The notes: generated by a model not told the origin, from the letters alone. Shown: positions 1 through 10,599, numbered from the stretch's first letter. The stretch is DNA of 64,000 bases from Pomphorhynchus laevis (GCA_012934845.2 WNNJ02001135.1:1-64000), one strand, 5' to 3'. Numbers and translations are program-made.

Positions 1-339
1 TATGATATTACAGTGTAAATCTAGATTGACATTTTCAAGTGATTTTTATTCAAAATGGGGCTTTAAAAACATCATAATTAGATTTTCGATTTTGCCAATT
101 AAACACATGTCTTTGAAAAAACTTTAAAAGTTGATAACCTCAAACGCTTTTCTTAAAGGAAATTATTAACTTACAAGCTTTTCACATTATAACGGGTAAT
201 TGTGAAAATAAATCTATAATCCACAGCCCCATTGTCGATGATTTCACTAAATTTAAAAATAAGTAAGATGAATTACTTGAATTTAAATTGAAAACAAATG
301 TTAGTATATGAATATTCAAATTCATGCAAGAAAATATAG
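1..339. other. A+T-rich flank, nothing recognised
   Basis: No open frame, repeat or structure stood out here before the LINE at 340. Confidence 0.4.
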
Positions 340-1049
340 TCAGAAATTATATTCTTCTTTCGATCTGCCGGTGTTCGACTCCGTGATGAATGCCCCGTTA
401 CCCCTCCGAAAAGCTGCCCTGATCATCTGTAGCGGGAATCTCCCCGAGCGTAAGTCGCTAATCGCTTGCTGGATTTTCTTTCCGAGTGATATCAAGAATA
501 CTACCGAGTTTTTTCCAAGTGCGTCCAGGGATTCGACAGCTATAGGTAAAAAAACCGTGAACGCGGGTTCAGGTCGCTGTACTTTGTGCACTTTCTTCGA
601 TCGGCGTCCGATACCAAGGTGCCTGCACCTAGTAATAAACGGGCCAAATAGCAGGATGCCAGTGTGTTCACACATGTGCAATCCCATGCGAGAAGCCTCC
701 CACGTTCCCAGGGCACAAGAGTAGCGCCGTCTAGCCGCCGTTTACCATAGGTACGCAACATTCCAGTTGGCGTTAGTGTGCTCGGGTAACCCGCAACGGC
801 AAGTGACGCTTTGATTATAGCATTCATCTGTGCGTGCCGAAAATGTCGTCCGGTCGACTAATGGCAGTCCAATCCGTGCCGTCCAAAAGAATCCACCGAT
901 GCTCCGCAGTGACATATATGCGCCGCACACATACGAAGTCCATATACGAAGCCAAAAATAATTCTCACGGTTTCGTTGTCCAGGCTTGTACCTGTAAAGG
1001 TGCATGGGACGACCTCTAGAAATGCACCCGCCGCATTTCCCTCAACCAC
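340..1049 (-). pseudogene. C-terminal Cys/His and PD-(D/E)XK-like nuclease region (broken)
   Basis: Reading leftward on the minus strand, a CG..VDSFGRHGLDC block is followed by MNAIIKASLAVAGYPS, then RRLDGATLVPWERGRLLAWDCTCVNTLA, and finally AVESLDALGKNSVVFL...RGNGAF. In related elements the middle block reads KRPDG...LxWDxT, which resembles a PD-(D/E)XK active site; here the Pro before the Asp reads Leu. The pieces sit in at least three frames. The assignment rests on remembered family patterns, not on a search. Role if intact: cutting the target to prime reverse transcription. Confidence 0.6.
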
Positions 1050-1560
1050 GTGCAGACTGCAATTTCTGATGGTTCAGATGCTGAATCCGATAGTCGTCGT
1101 CTTGTCTGTTGGTAAATAGATCTGCTCCAAGAACCCTGTCTCTGTGCATCCTTCGGGGACTCAGTGGTGATAAGCGAGGACTACATCAATTTACCGTTAG
1201 AAACGTCGGGGTCACTACTGACTGGGATTGGACTGCCCGACAACAAACGCTCCACCAAACCCTGCGTTTTTGAAATTGAAAACAGATAAGCTGGTTAAGC
1301 TATATTGGCGGTAGATGTCCTCCTGAGACCCCCGAGAACAATTGGAAGGGTAGCCTCGCACCATGCTTTATCGTCGAGATGGATTTTAAGTACCGCCTCG
1401 AGGGATGATCACAAAATGTTGTCGTAGTCGTTAATCGATGTTCACTTGAAGGCTGGTGTGGAACGAAGAATATATCCGATTTTTGGGATGCTAACACAAT
1501 GTCTAAGCAGGTATAACGCGTCATGTCTAGTCAGGCGCATGAGGCGGGAAGTCATTTCGT

Positions 1561-2454
1561 CTAGTTCGGTGTAGCGTCGGCGATGGCTGCATCGATGCTT
1601 GTATCGTCTCCGATCGTTGAACTCAAAAGCTTCACTGAGACAGATTCAACCGTCGTGACACCCGGGAACAGATGCGCGATTGCATTCGAGGTGGAACCGT
1701 GTGATATGACCTCATATTTCGACGGATTAAGTTCGATGCCTATTTCCTTTCCTAGATCAAAAATTTTGATAATATCGTTGCAGAGTGTTTCGCTATCTCC
1801 TGACAGAGTAGCATCATTCAAATACCAAATGTTGACTGAACTTGTTATGGAGTCCACCAAATGGTGCATTGCCAGTGAAAAGAGCAGGGGGCCGAGTAGA
1901 TCGCCCTGTTGTACTCTCTCTTGAGAGAGTAGAACGTCGGTACCGTGGAATAACCAAGATGTGTCGTAGTAGTAGCATCTGACCATGAGTGAAATCTCGA
2001 GTGTGCATTTCGACCGGCTCACGCAATTAAATGCATTCCGAAAATCCAATTTCAATATCCCCGTATTGTGTGAGCAATAATGAAAGGGCTAATCTCTTTT
2101 CAAAACTGCCCCATACATCAACATTGACGAGAAGTTCGCAATTTCTCGTAGCAATACTTGACCTGCTGCCGTGGAACTGGAACCCGAGGGTTCCTTCAGG
2201 TGCAATGGGCTTAAACCGTGAGGTCCACCAGCCGCACTATTGACGAAGGTACTGATTGCGCGTGTGACCTCATCTATGCGAGTTGCTGCGCAATAATCTG
2301 ACTTATCGGGAAGGTTTTCTAGTCTGCCGGAATCATGAATTTTACGAGGAGTGTGTAATCGTTGCAAAGCGAATGACGTGTCGGCTCTGTAATTTGCCAA
2401 GCTGTGTTTGCTCACTAACAAACAAATTGCGCCGCGAGCGTCTCCCAGTTCCAC
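1561..2454 (-). pseudogene. Reverse transcriptase domain of R2-like LINE (broken)
   Basis: Two overlapping minus-strand frames carry the domain. The upstream frame (2454-2089) holds the pre-RT block (GDARGAICLL, then GGPHGLSPLHLKE). The downstream frame (2055-1561) holds motif A (KLDFRNAFN), motif B (VQQGDLLGPLLFSLAM) and motif C (WYLNDATLSGD). In this family motif C is normally YLDD, so the second catalytic Asp seems replaced by Asn. The enzyme would copy the element RNA at a nicked chromosomal target. The frame change between the two halves and the altered motif C both say it is dead. Confidence 0.75.
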
Positions 2455-2879
2455 CTTCTTAGAGATTTTTCTTCACAATTCTTCATTATCGTCACGATGA
2501 CATGTTCGCTTTCTTGGTATGATCAAGAAGATGAGTGCATTGGGTACTGATATTGTAAACATTCCCTCATACTTCCGAGGAATTATGTGTGGCAGCCACT
2601 TTGACAAAACTGGTTAGAGTGCCGGTATGATGTGCCGCTGGTACATGTAGACAGTAGCGAGGGAAGAGTAACAAATCTTGCCACACTATCAGATCAGACG
2701 GTGCTCGGATACTGCCCGTAGTAATGACCTTAGTTTTAGCGCCATAGTCGGTCGTGCTCCCTTAGGAATTCGTCGAATCGTACGAAATCCCTCGCAAAAA
2801 GATTTCGTCATAAATGAGACAGGATATTCCAAATTATTTCTAATAATTGGTAATGCATGCCCAATATAAATGTACATAT

Positions 2880-3235
2880 ACCTAAATATCTAAAACTTAT
2901 ATTAAAAAATTATATTAATAATATTATAATAATATAATTATAATAATATTATTTTACTTAAAAAATATTAGAATATAATATTTTTGAATATAGAAACAAT
3001 GATGATAAACAGTGGTGTTTGTTAATTTAATTTCAAACATTTAAGTTCTCTGAATTGCGGGTTCCACAGAACCCGCAATTAGTGGAAGCTATTAAATTAC
3101 ATTATGTTTAGAAATGCTAGAATAAGTATAGGTACAATCCTAATATTATGTATTATTAGCGTAAAACACTATATATCTGTAACAAATGAATCGATATGCC
3201 GGTAAAATAATAGATAACATATGATAACTAAACTC
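2880..3235. other. A+T-rich spacer with one GC-rich hairpin
   Basis: Mostly A/T runs and short AT palindromes (2910-2990). The one distinct structure is a 12-bp inverted repeat at 3053-3080 (arm AATTGCGGGTTC, loop CACA), strikingly G+C-rich for its surroundings. No coding signal. Confidence 0.5.
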
Positions 3236-3239
3236 TCAA

Positions 3240-3408
3240 AGAATTATTGGATCAAAAAAATAGGAAAATTCTTTATTGGCGGCGAACGTTTTTAATTTTT
3301 TATATAAGCATGTAAATTTCTTAAAAACATTGTAATTTTCTGAAGATGTTAATAAAGGTTAGCGTAAATAAAATATTCCTTTCTTATTTGATCCAGCTCC
3401 AATAATTC
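3240..3408. repeat. Degenerate foldback repeat, PLE-end-like (family F2)
   Basis: The left end AATTATTGGATCAAA is mirrored at the right end by TTTGATCCAGCTCCAATAATT. Inside the right arm, CTGAAGA is followed by a GTTAA/GGTTAGC arm pair and a decayed GAAA. It is the most worn of several copies; better ones lie at 19678-19866 and 46294-46538. Confidence 0.6.
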
Positions 3409-3429
3409 TTTATCAATAATGGATATTTA

Positions 3430-4040
3430 TCAACTATTTGAAACTACACTTTTGCTTCTCTATGTGCTTTGCTGATTAAAAGTCATTTAAAACATTTTAT
3501 TGTAATCCTGATGATAGCAGGAGATAAATATATTAAATTTTGTCAAAAAAAAACAAAATTAACTTTTACTTGTTCATGTAGAACTATATATTTATTTACA
3601 AATATAAGCTATTTTGTTTCAAATGCAGCTGTCGTAAGAAAATATATTTGAAAAATATTAAAAGCATAGTTTAGTGAAGACATTGACATAATTAAAAAAT
3701 AAACGCTGTATTCTAAATAAATTAAAGAAATAAATTTATAAACATTAATACGAATTTGTATAATATTTTCAACAATAATACTTACATATACTCAACGCAA
3801 GGGAAAATGTGTTTTGCAAGAAGTTCAGAGTTCGATATGATCTGGTCAATTTTCCTGTAAAATTTGGTTATCAAAATTTAGGTTTTAGAATGACTAACAA
3901 ATTAGCAAAATGGAGATTTAAATAGACCATCTACTTGTATTAAATTAATCGTTTAGTGATAATTAAATAGAATCACATAACATTATTTTTACATTTTTTC
4001 AAGATTTAAACCAATGACCTACTTTTCTTGACAATAAGTC
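3430..4040. other. A+T-rich spacer, no gene seen
   Basis: Only a 60-codon open frame of low-complexity composition; no repeat or motif recognised. Confidence 0.4.
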
Positions 4041-4059
4041 CTTATTTACAGGAAAAGCA

Positions 4060-4190
4060 TTAGTGTTAGTTCCATGAACTAGAAACTAACTCTGATGAGA
4101 GTATTCATAGCTAATAATCACTTACCAAAACCTAACAATTATGATTTAAAAGCACTCTTATCGAGCGCATACACCATGCTATCTTATTGC
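4060..4190. repeat. Dispersed repeat, copy 1 of a direct pair
   Basis: Shared words with the copy at 4370-4493 run in the same order: GAACTAG/TAGGAACTAA, CTGATGAGAGTATTCAT, CTAACAA and CTCTTATCGAGCGCATACACC. The end carries a small hairpin (GCGCTC TTATC GAGCGC in copy 2). Family not recognised. Confidence 0.65.
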
Positions 4191-4369
4191 TGGTGGTACA
4201 AATGACCAAATTTTCCTTCCAATTTTTATTCTGATTGAAGAAATCGGAAAGACTAAACAGCATAAACTGACTATATGCTGTTTTGATATTTGAGTCTCAT
4301 CAGTAGGGGGATGCTACACAACTGAATTGAAGTGCATCATCCTTAGACAGCCCAATTGATCCTTGTAGT

Positions 4370-4493
4370 GCACATCCGTGTACTAGGAACTAACACTGAT
4401 GAGAGTATTCATCACGAATAATTCACTCACTAGGACCTAACAAATAGAATTTAACAGCGCTCTTATCGAGCGCATACACCAAGCTGCTTCATT
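4370..4493. repeat. Dispersed repeat, copy 2 of a direct pair
   Basis: Second copy of the repeat at 4060-4190, about 310 bp downstream in the same orientation. It keeps the GCGCTC/GAGCGC hairpin better than copy 1. Confidence 0.65.
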
Positions 4494-4589
4494 TTTACTT
4501 AATAGTTTAAATTAATTTTTAAAATTAAAAATTTGAAAATTGAAATTTTAAATTTTTATATTAAAATTTTTAATTCTCACTATCTCTTA

Positions 4590-4800
4590 CTCCAAATAAT
4601 TTACTGTTTATCTATAAATTTTATTTTACATATATTTTACGATTTTCTGTTTGATTTTATTTTTATAGTGACATATTTAAAAAAATAAATGTATCTATTT
4701 AATATTTAAATGATTTTGAAAGGCAATGTTATTACAAATTATAGCAATTTTTAAAATTTCATTATTTAATGTATAAAATTTAATATAATCAATATTTTTA
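4590..4800 (-). mobile_element. Naiad-type PLE fragment (C-terminal RT flank)
   Basis: Matches, by shared word order, the minus-strand segments at 12290-12480 and 38250-38480: a run around TTACTATTTTCTG, then TATAGTGACATAT, then ATTTAAATGATTTTGAA, then GCAATT...AAATTTCATTATTTAATGTAT. It is an old, short remnant of the region just after the reverse transcriptase. Confidence 0.6.
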
Positions 4801-4804
4801 TAAA

Positions 4805-6890
4805 TAACGTGGATTTAATAATTTTAATTATTGGGCATCAATTTTTTCAAAGTTTAGCCAATGCTTAGATATAACTTTTATTTATTTGTAAAAATACATG
4901 AATCTAAAAATATTTATAAATTACTTTATAATAAATTTATTATTTGTTCTTGCTCGTGATTTCTCTCAAAGAACAATATTAATGTTTGTATAATATGTAA
5001 AGTATTTCAAAATTCAGAAAAGGTCAAAATCACTTTGATTTAATTTATTTTCTAATTACATTGTATAATTCGTTATTGTATACCTTAATGATCAATGATC
5101 AACAAATATCGACGCATATAATTAAGGTAGTTATATGAACCTAACAATTATCTGCAAATGCAATATTTTTTAATTCATCGGTAATAATTTGTGATGAACA
5201 TTTGAGAATTCGGCTAGAACAACATTACGTTTTAATTAGCACATTTAATTGAAAACAAAAATCGAACATTATTCTATAAACGCTATCTCTACAATGAGGT
5301 AGGATCGATGTGGGTAGCGACAATCTCATAATATTTAAAAGAGCAATATGCTAAGAGTAGTTTTGCAAATTGGCAACATATTAAAGCATAATGTATAATG
5401 AATATTCGTTTATATAATTCTCATCAAATCGTTTACATTGTTTGAACAAAGTTTAGTACTTGTGACAAAAATGTTTTCTAAACTTATTCTAGATTAGTTT
5501 TACATTAAGTGCGACAATCACTTGTTTTACAATTCACTCAAGATATGCTTTAAGCAGATATTAAGTATGGAGCGGTCAATATAACAAATGTAATATGGAA
5601 ATTTTAATTTAATCGCATTAAAATATGATCCTAATTAGCGGACTTACAAGTATTTAAATTCGTTATGACCAGAATACACTGTCGGACATGTGTAGCCGTA
5701 GTTATCGCTAATTTACAAAAGATGATTTAGTACACTAATGCAACAAATGATGCAAACAATCGAATGCAAGAACGTGTTTGTGTAAAAATTTAGGATTTTT
5801 AAATTTACGCTAAAAATATAAAATTAAAATATTTAAATATTAAATTGAAATTCAAACTTCATGGAAATAAATTTGAATAATAATTATTGATTAAGAGAAA
5901 CGTTCTCAAATACAGGAATTATAAAGATGATTATGATTACATTAATCAAAATTGTTTTGTATTTTATAAAACTAAATATTTGATAAAGAGAATTCAAATT
6001 CTCTAAAATTACGTTCGAATAGAAGAAAACTATAAAATAATTGGCGATCGACAATCGATAAAGATAAAAAGAAACACTAAGAAATATATTTTTATTTTGA
6101 AATACGCTATATACCTCTTTAGAAGAAATACTGCTGTCTAGAACGTGAGCGTCACTAATATATTGGATGTCGCTTCTCTTGAAAGACTATAATGAGTTTA
6201 GCCTTTATTTTAACTGCGACACTTTCAAGGAATCGGTAATAGAAAGCTTGAAATTCCTGTTGTCCTCATATATTTCTATTATTTTTTGGTTTGTTTGATG
6301 GATTCAGTTATAAGGAGTATAGTCACAAGACATTTGTATTTTCTTATCCCCTAGTTTAATCGAAATTAGATATATGGTTTAGCAGTGTTGTGTGAGTAGA
6401 CAAAGATGACGAGATCTTACCTCGTTTCCAGACACTTTTGTTCTGGTATAATCATTTTGAAAAACCCGGGTTAGTTTAGTCGATATTTTGAAAATATCTT
6501 GACATGGAATTTCGGAAGCGACGTCCAAGATGTGTGGCTTGGTATTCTTTATAAAATGTCTGATAAGAGTAATTATTCTACGGTACCACGGTATAGTATA
6601 AGCTCAACCGTAGAACAGTACCGTAGAAACAAAATTTCAATAAAAATGTTCCCAATATTTAAATATAAAATTAGTTGTTATGCAAAAAATACAAGAATTT
6701 GCTCTAAATTTACACAATAAACCTTAATAAAATATTCAAGATTAACTCAAGATTTTGAATAAGAATTGTGAAACATATATCGATAATGTTAAAATGAAAT
6801 TTTCTAAAGCACTATGAGAGGAAGCAATGATTGTGTATTGAAAGCGTAAATAAGCATGAACTATAATTAGATTAAATCGATACAGTTGTC
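4805..6890. other. A+T-rich DNA, no supported gene
   Basis: About 2 kb with only one 73-codon open frame (6499-6720) that shows no recognisable motif. A local inverted repeat occurs near 6580-6635 (TACGGTACCACGG and CCGTAGAACAGTACCGTAG). Otherwise nothing seen. Confidence 0.4.
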
Positions 6891-6894
6891 ATCG

Positions 6895-7264
6895 TATTAT
6901 TAAAGTTTTTTCTAGTTAACATAATTGTGAAGTCATTGTTACAATTGAAATTTTTGATGACATTGCACGCTACTTTAATTCTGTCTATACGCCTACAGCA
7001 GTTCGCTACATTTCAGTATTGACGGACCACATTAGCTACTAATCCAATACCAACGTTTCACGTTTCAGTTTTTTAATGTTAGCTGACAATCATTCGATTA
7101 GTCTACTTTATTGACAATTAGATTGAATAAAATACTTTCTTGAAATCATTTCTGATTTTAAACAAAATCAGTGTTTGTAGAGAAAAGTTCTACTTTCAAT
7201 TTGAAAACCTACCTATTGTTGGAATTAATTACTATTATCAAATTAGTCTTCTATAGTTTGCTTT
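6895..7264 (+). repeat. Inverted-arm repeat family R360, direct copy 1
   Basis: Starts with an ACATAATTGTGAAGTCATTG-type word and runs through TTCAGTATTG, ATTGACAATTAGATT, a TTTGTAGAGAAAAG word and CTATAGTTTGC. The same words return in order at 10459-10570 (direct) and reversed at 10600-10910. If the LINE between them is discounted, copies 1 and 2 sit about 360 bp apart head to tail. Further members lie at 11035-11225 and 45230-45690. No coding capacity; a MITE or PLE-satellite origin is possible but unproven. Confidence 0.7.
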
Positions 7265-7274
7265 TTTCTTCTTC

Positions 7275-7751
7275 TTAGCGTTTATCCCGTATGACGGGGT
7301 CCGCTTGCCACGATCGTTGACGCCAAAATGCCTTCTTTGCTGCCTCTTTGGGCGTGAGTCCGACCATTTTCATGTCCTTAAGAAGGGTATCCATCCATCT
7401 TTTCTGTGGTCTTCCTATTGGTCTCTTTCCGTCGACCTCGATTTGAAATGGTGCCTGCGCTAATGTGTTCACGTCTGCCCTCATTACATGTCCATACCAT
7501 CGCAGCCTTGATTCTCTCAGTTTGTCTGCTATGGGTGCTACGCCAAATCGCTTGCGGATGTCTTCGTTACGGACATGATCTAGGCGAGTCTTTCCTGCGA
7601 TCCACCTTAGCATTTTGGTTTCCATGCATCCAAGCTTACGTTCTGCTTCTGCTGTCATTGCCCAGCACTCAGCACCGTACATTGCTACAGGCCGTATTAC
7701 GCTTCTGTAGAACTTCGATTTGAGTTTGTCTGGCATGCGTTTGTCGCACAA
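7275..7751 (-). CDS. RTE LINE C-terminal tail
   Basis: 158 codons in the +1 frame relative to the RT, overlapping its last codons. It holds the diagnostic RTE tail: KSKFYRSVIRPVAMYGAECW, KLGCMETKMLRWIAG, DHVRNEDIRKRFGV, SRLRWYGHVMR and KRPIGRPQKRWMD, ending just before the GAA-rich 3' tail. The first residues (MCDKRMPDK) are internal rather than a true start; a one-base loss upstream separates it from the RT frame. Confidence 0.9.
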   Translation of the reverse strand: MCDKRMPDKLKSKFYRSVIRPVAMYGAECWAMTAEAERKLGCMETKMLRWIAGKTRLDHVRNEDIRKRFGVAPIADKLRESRLRWYGHVMRADVNTLAQAPFQIEVDGKRPIGRPQKRWMDTLLKDMKMVGLTPKEAAKKAFWRQRSWQADPVIRDKR

Positions 7752-8716
7752 AACTCCAGTGGCTGCTCTCCATTTTGTCCAGCTTGCGTTGATGGAGTGG
7801 TAACGTCTTTTGCTACTCCTCCTGTGCTGGAGATGACTGATCCCAGATATTTGAACGCAGTTGTCTTTGGCAGAAGCACGCCATTAACTGATATGCTTAC
7901 ATCTTCGTTCTGGTTCGTCGTCATGTACTCTGTTTTGGCTGTGTTCAGTTTCAACCCAAACTGTGCCAGGCGATCGTGCCATTGCTGAACTTGTTGCTCG
8001 AGGTCATGTTTGTCTTTAGATACCAGCATAACATCGTCGGCATACAGGATGGTCCATGGTGCTTGTCTTAGAAGGTCTTTCGTAATCACGTCCATAACTA
8101 TGATGAATAGTAATGGGGAGAGTGCAGATCCTTGGTGCACACCGACTGAGATTGGAAATTCTCTGGATTTTCCCGCTGCTGTTAGCACATTGCTCGTCGT
8201 TCCTTTGTACAACATCTTCACCCATTCGATCAATTCCTCCGGTACTTTTCTGCGTCTCAAAGCGTACCATATAAGCTTATGAGGTACTCTGTCGAACGCT
8301 TTCTCAAGGTCCAGAAAAGCTACATGGAGGGGATGCTTCTTCTCTCTGTGCTTTTCAAGGAGTAGTCTGGCTGAGTGTATTGCATCGATGGCTCCACAGT
8401 TGCGCACAAAGCCTGCCTGGTTGACACTTAGTTTGACGGAGTCACGGATTCTCTTGTCGAGCACTCTCTCGAAGATTTTCATGGTGTGACTGAGAAGACG
8501 AATTGGGCGGTAGTTTTCACAATCTGCTAGGCTTCCTTTCTGCTTCCAGATTGGGATAGTTATGCTTCGACTCCAGTCTTTTGGCACCTCTTTTGCGTCA
8601 ACAATCTTCTGGAGAAAATTAGTTAGCCATGGTGTCCACTCATCCGGATTGATTCTCCAGAAGTCCACCGCTAAATCATCGGGTCCGTTGGCTTTACCCG
8701 GCTTCATCTTCATCAT
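7697..8716 (-). CDS. RTE LINE reverse transcriptase
   Basis: Same reading frame as the endonuclease upstream, beginning at MMKMKPGKANGPDDL. The ordered RT motifs are ENYRPI, FLDLEKAFDRVPH (motif A), GVHQGSALSPLLFI (motif B), ILYADDVMLVS (motif C with both catalytic Asp residues), GLKLNTAKTEYM (motif D) and FKYLGSVIS (motif E). All catalytic residues look intact. After GGVAKDVTT the frame is lost by one base near 7790 and the last 40 codons here are out-of-frame sequence; the true tail is at 7275-7751. It would copy the element RNA at the nicked target. Confidence 0.92.
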   Translation of the reverse strand: MMKMKPGKANGPDDLAVDFWRINPDEWTPWLTNFLQKIVDAKEVPKDWSRSITIPIWKQKGSLADCENYRPIRLLSHTMKIFERVLDKRIRDSVKLSVNQAGFVRNCGAIDAIHSARLLLEKHREKKHPLHVAFLDLEKAFDRVPHKLIWYALRRRKVPEELIEWVKMLYKGTTSNVLTAAGKSREFPISVGVHQGSALSPLLFIIVMDVITKDLLRQAPWTILYADDVMLVSKDKHDLEQQVQQWHDRLAQFGLKLNTAKTEYMTTNQNEDVSISVNGVLLPKTTAFKYLGSVISSTGGVAKDVTTPSTQAGQNGEQPLEFCATNACQTNSNRSSTEA

Positions 8717-8791
8717 TGCCTCTCTGACCTCTGCACCATTGAGTGGATCGACTTGTGTGTGATTTGGAGTCCCCTCTGGTATTGGTGGATG

Positions 8792-10309
8792 TTAAAACTC
8801 TTCTGTAAAGATGGCTTTAAAATATCTTCTCCATCTCTCCAGCACGTCTTGTGGGTGTATAATGAGTTTTCCCTGCTCATTGCTGATACCATGGAACTTC
8901 TCGATGTCTGCTGCCTTCTTCCGTCTTGAACGGGCTAGTCGGTACACGCCTTTTTCTCCTTCTCGAGTGTCGAGCTTTTGGTAGAGGTTATCTAGGTGGT
9001 TACTCCTAGCAATAGCCACTTGTTTCCTTGCTTTCTTTTTCGCTCGGTGATATTCATCTTTGTTCTCCTGTGTTTGTGCTATCCGGAGAGCCTTGTATGA
9101 ATTTTTCTTTGCCTTCACTGCGTCTTTGACCTCTTCTGTCCAAAACCAAGTTTCTTTGTCGATGTATTTTTGACATGGCTTGGTGGATCCGAGTATGTGC
9201 TTTGCAGCTAGGTGGATCGTGCAGCGCAACGCGGTCCAGGTGTCCTGTACTCCATGTATGCTAGGTAGTCTTATCCGGGCCAGCTTTGCCTTTGTTCCAA
9301 CTGTGTCTTCTTCCCTCAGTTTCCACCACTTGATTCGGCTCGTCTTTGTTTGTTCTGGCCTCGGTTTACGGGGGACTTCAATTTTCAGGTCACATATCAG
9401 TGGCTTATGTTGAGTCGCTGTGGTCTCTGATGGAATGACCTTTGTGTCTAGCACCGTCTTCTTGTGTTTTCGCCTCACCAGGACAAAATCAATTTGCGAC
9501 TTCCTGATTTGTGAGCCCGTTCCATGGTAATATGTGTACAGGTGGCTCGGCCTTTTTGTGAAGTTGGTGTTGGTGATGGTGAGGTTGTGCGTAGTTGCAA
9601 ACTCCAGTAGTTGTTCCCCTTCTGCGTTCTTCTCACCTATGCCATATCCACCGTGACATTCACTCTCATCCGTCTGTCCAACATGGGCATTCATATCACC
9701 GGCTATGATCACATAGTCTTCTTCGGGGACTTCTGCCATCTTTTCATCTAGCATTTCCCAGAAGTCCAGCTTCTCTTTATCTGTGCATCCTGTTTGAGGA
9801 GCGTACACAGAGAAGTAGTGTACGGTCGTTTCGCATAATGCCAGCTTAATCTTCATCAACGTCCCAGAGTATCGCGTCACTTCGCACACTTGGTCTCTGA
9901 GTCTCTCTGCTACGACAATGGCTACTCCGTTTCGTGCTGTCTCAGTTCCCATATAATACAGTTTGTATCCGTCTCCAATTTCCTTGGCTTTTCCGCCCTT
10001 CCATTTAGTCTCTTGTATTGCAAGAATGTCAATCTTTCTCCTCTTTAGGTCAGCTGCAATTTCTCGAGATTTACCCGTCAGTGTTCCTACGTTGAGCGTT
10101 GCAACTCGTACGTATGATTGGGCCAGATCACTTGCGTCTCGGCGTCGTCCTTCCGTCGTGAACCCTCGCTTATTTGCCGAACAGACCGGGTCTTGTCTGA
10201 TCGCACATCCTCGTGAATTTTTCGAACAGGCCGGATGGCACCTCCTGAACGCGTCGTCTACAGAGGACGCCTTAGTATTGGCGGGGTCATTTTGATTAAA
10301 CTTTATCAT
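8792..10309 (-). CDS. RTE LINE endonuclease domain (APE type)
   Basis: 505 codons from Met at 10309. After about 65 variable residues the EEP/AP-endonuclease fold is clear: VATLNVGTL (about residues 70-78), LAIQETKW with the catalytic Glu, an SVYAPQTG block, IIAGDMNAHVG with the Asp/Asn pair, SQIDFVLV and TQHKPLICDL with the catalytic His near residue 305. A basic linker (KAKKNSYKAL, RAKKKARKQ) leads toward the RT. The protein is often labelled craniofacial development protein 2-like in animal gene sets, but that name reflects this retroelement domain. It ends at a TAA after EEF; the same frame continues with HPPIPEGTPN into the RT, so this stop is probably a mutation inside one long protein. 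Confidence 0.92.
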   Translation of the reverse strand: MIKFNQNDPANTKASSVDDAFRRCHPACSKNSRGCAIRQDPVCSANKRGFTTEGRRRDASDLAQSYVRVATLNVGTLTGKSREIAADLKRRKIDILAIQETKWKGGKAKEIGDGYKLYYMGTETARNGVAIVVAERLRDQVCEVTRYSGTLMKIKLALCETTVHYFSVYAPQTGCTDKEKLDFWEMLDEKMAEVPEEDYVIIAGDMNAHVGQTDESECHGGYGIGEKNAEGEQLLEFATTHNLTITNTNFTKRPSHLYTYYHGTGSQIRKSQIDFVLVRRKHKKTVLDTKVIPSETTATQHKPLICDLKIEVPRKPRPEQTKTSRIKWWKLREEDTVGTKAKLARIRLPSIHGVQDTWTALRCTIHLAAKHILGSTKPCQKYIDKETWFWTEEVKDAVKAKKNSYKALRIAQTQENKDEYHRAKKKARKQVAIARSNHLDNLYQKLDTREGEKGVYRLARSRRKKAADIEKFHGISNEQGKLIIHPQDVLERWRRYFKAIFTEEF

Positions 10310-10458
10310 GGTTTGATGGTTGCGACAATTGTTTTCCCGACCGGCTGCCGCATGCCTGTCGTCGGTAAGGTCCGCGTTTGGTTCACGCTCACAGAGAGTA
10401 AGCGTTATCCAGTGGCACCACGAGGAGGAACGGACCGCACCACCCTATAGTTTGCTTT

Positions 10459-10570
10459 CTAATTTTAATATAATTGTGCAGTCATTGTTACAATTGACAT
10501 TTTTGATGATACTGCATGTTGCTTTAATTTCAGTATTGGTAGAACTCATCAGCTACTGATCAAAGTATAT
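10459..10570 (+). repeat. R360 repeat, direct copy 2 (partial)
   Basis: Begins TAATTGTGCAGTCATTG and continues to a CATCAGCTACTGATC word, matching 6910-7055. It follows the LINE target-site duplication directly, which shows the array was continuous before insertion. Confidence 0.7.
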
Positions 10571-10599
10571 TTAATTATAAGTCATAAATGATTTCAATA

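Larger units (their letters stand above)
340..2870 (-). mobile_element. Degraded R2-like LINE, nearly full coding span
   Basis: On the minus strand, pieces of one retroelement protein appear in the expected order. An N-terminal block lies near 2690-2870 (IRRIPKGARP) and is followed at about 2590-2690 by a WQDLLLFPRYCLHVP-like block. The reverse transcriptase lies at 2454-1561, a Cys/His block near 1050-850 (FGRHGLDC), and a nuclease-like C-terminus ends near 340. The order and motifs match a widespread invertebrate and protist LINE-like protein with a C-terminal PD-(D/E)XK-type nuclease, broadly the R2/NeSL kind; I cannot fix the clade by eye. Several frame changes and stops split it, so it is inactive. 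Its G+C is clearly higher than the flanks, as expected for a relatively recent insert. Confidence 0.75.
7265..10444 (-). mobile_element. RTE-clade LINE, nearly full length, with 14-bp target-site duplication
   Basis: An apurinic-type endonuclease, a reverse transcriptase and an RTE-style C-terminal tail are encoded in order on the minus strand. The 3' end (left side) is a short GAA-rich run, typical of RTE tails. The 14-bp word CTATAGTTTGCTTT flanks both sides (7251-7264 and 10445-10458), a target-site duplication from target-primed reverse transcription. It landed inside the R360 repeat array. Only one in-frame stop (near 8792) and one single-base frameshift (near 7790) interrupt the coding sequence, so it is young. 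The G+C is far above that of the flanks. The 5' leader from 10444 to the first Met at 10309 looks complete. Confidence 0.93.

Noticed and set aside
1583-2243. Plus-strand frames of 70-113 codons over the R2-like LINE
   Set aside because: Antisense shadows of the RT region.
7406-10295. Plus-strand open frames of 77-110 codons across the RTE LINE
   Set aside because: They lie opposite the clear minus-strand endonuclease and RT and carry no motifs; antisense shadows.
10535-10570. CTGATGA and GAAA close together in the R360 repeats (also 10750, 11125, 45650)
   Set aside because: No stem II can form between the two boxes and other copies change the core freely, so this is not called a hammerhead.
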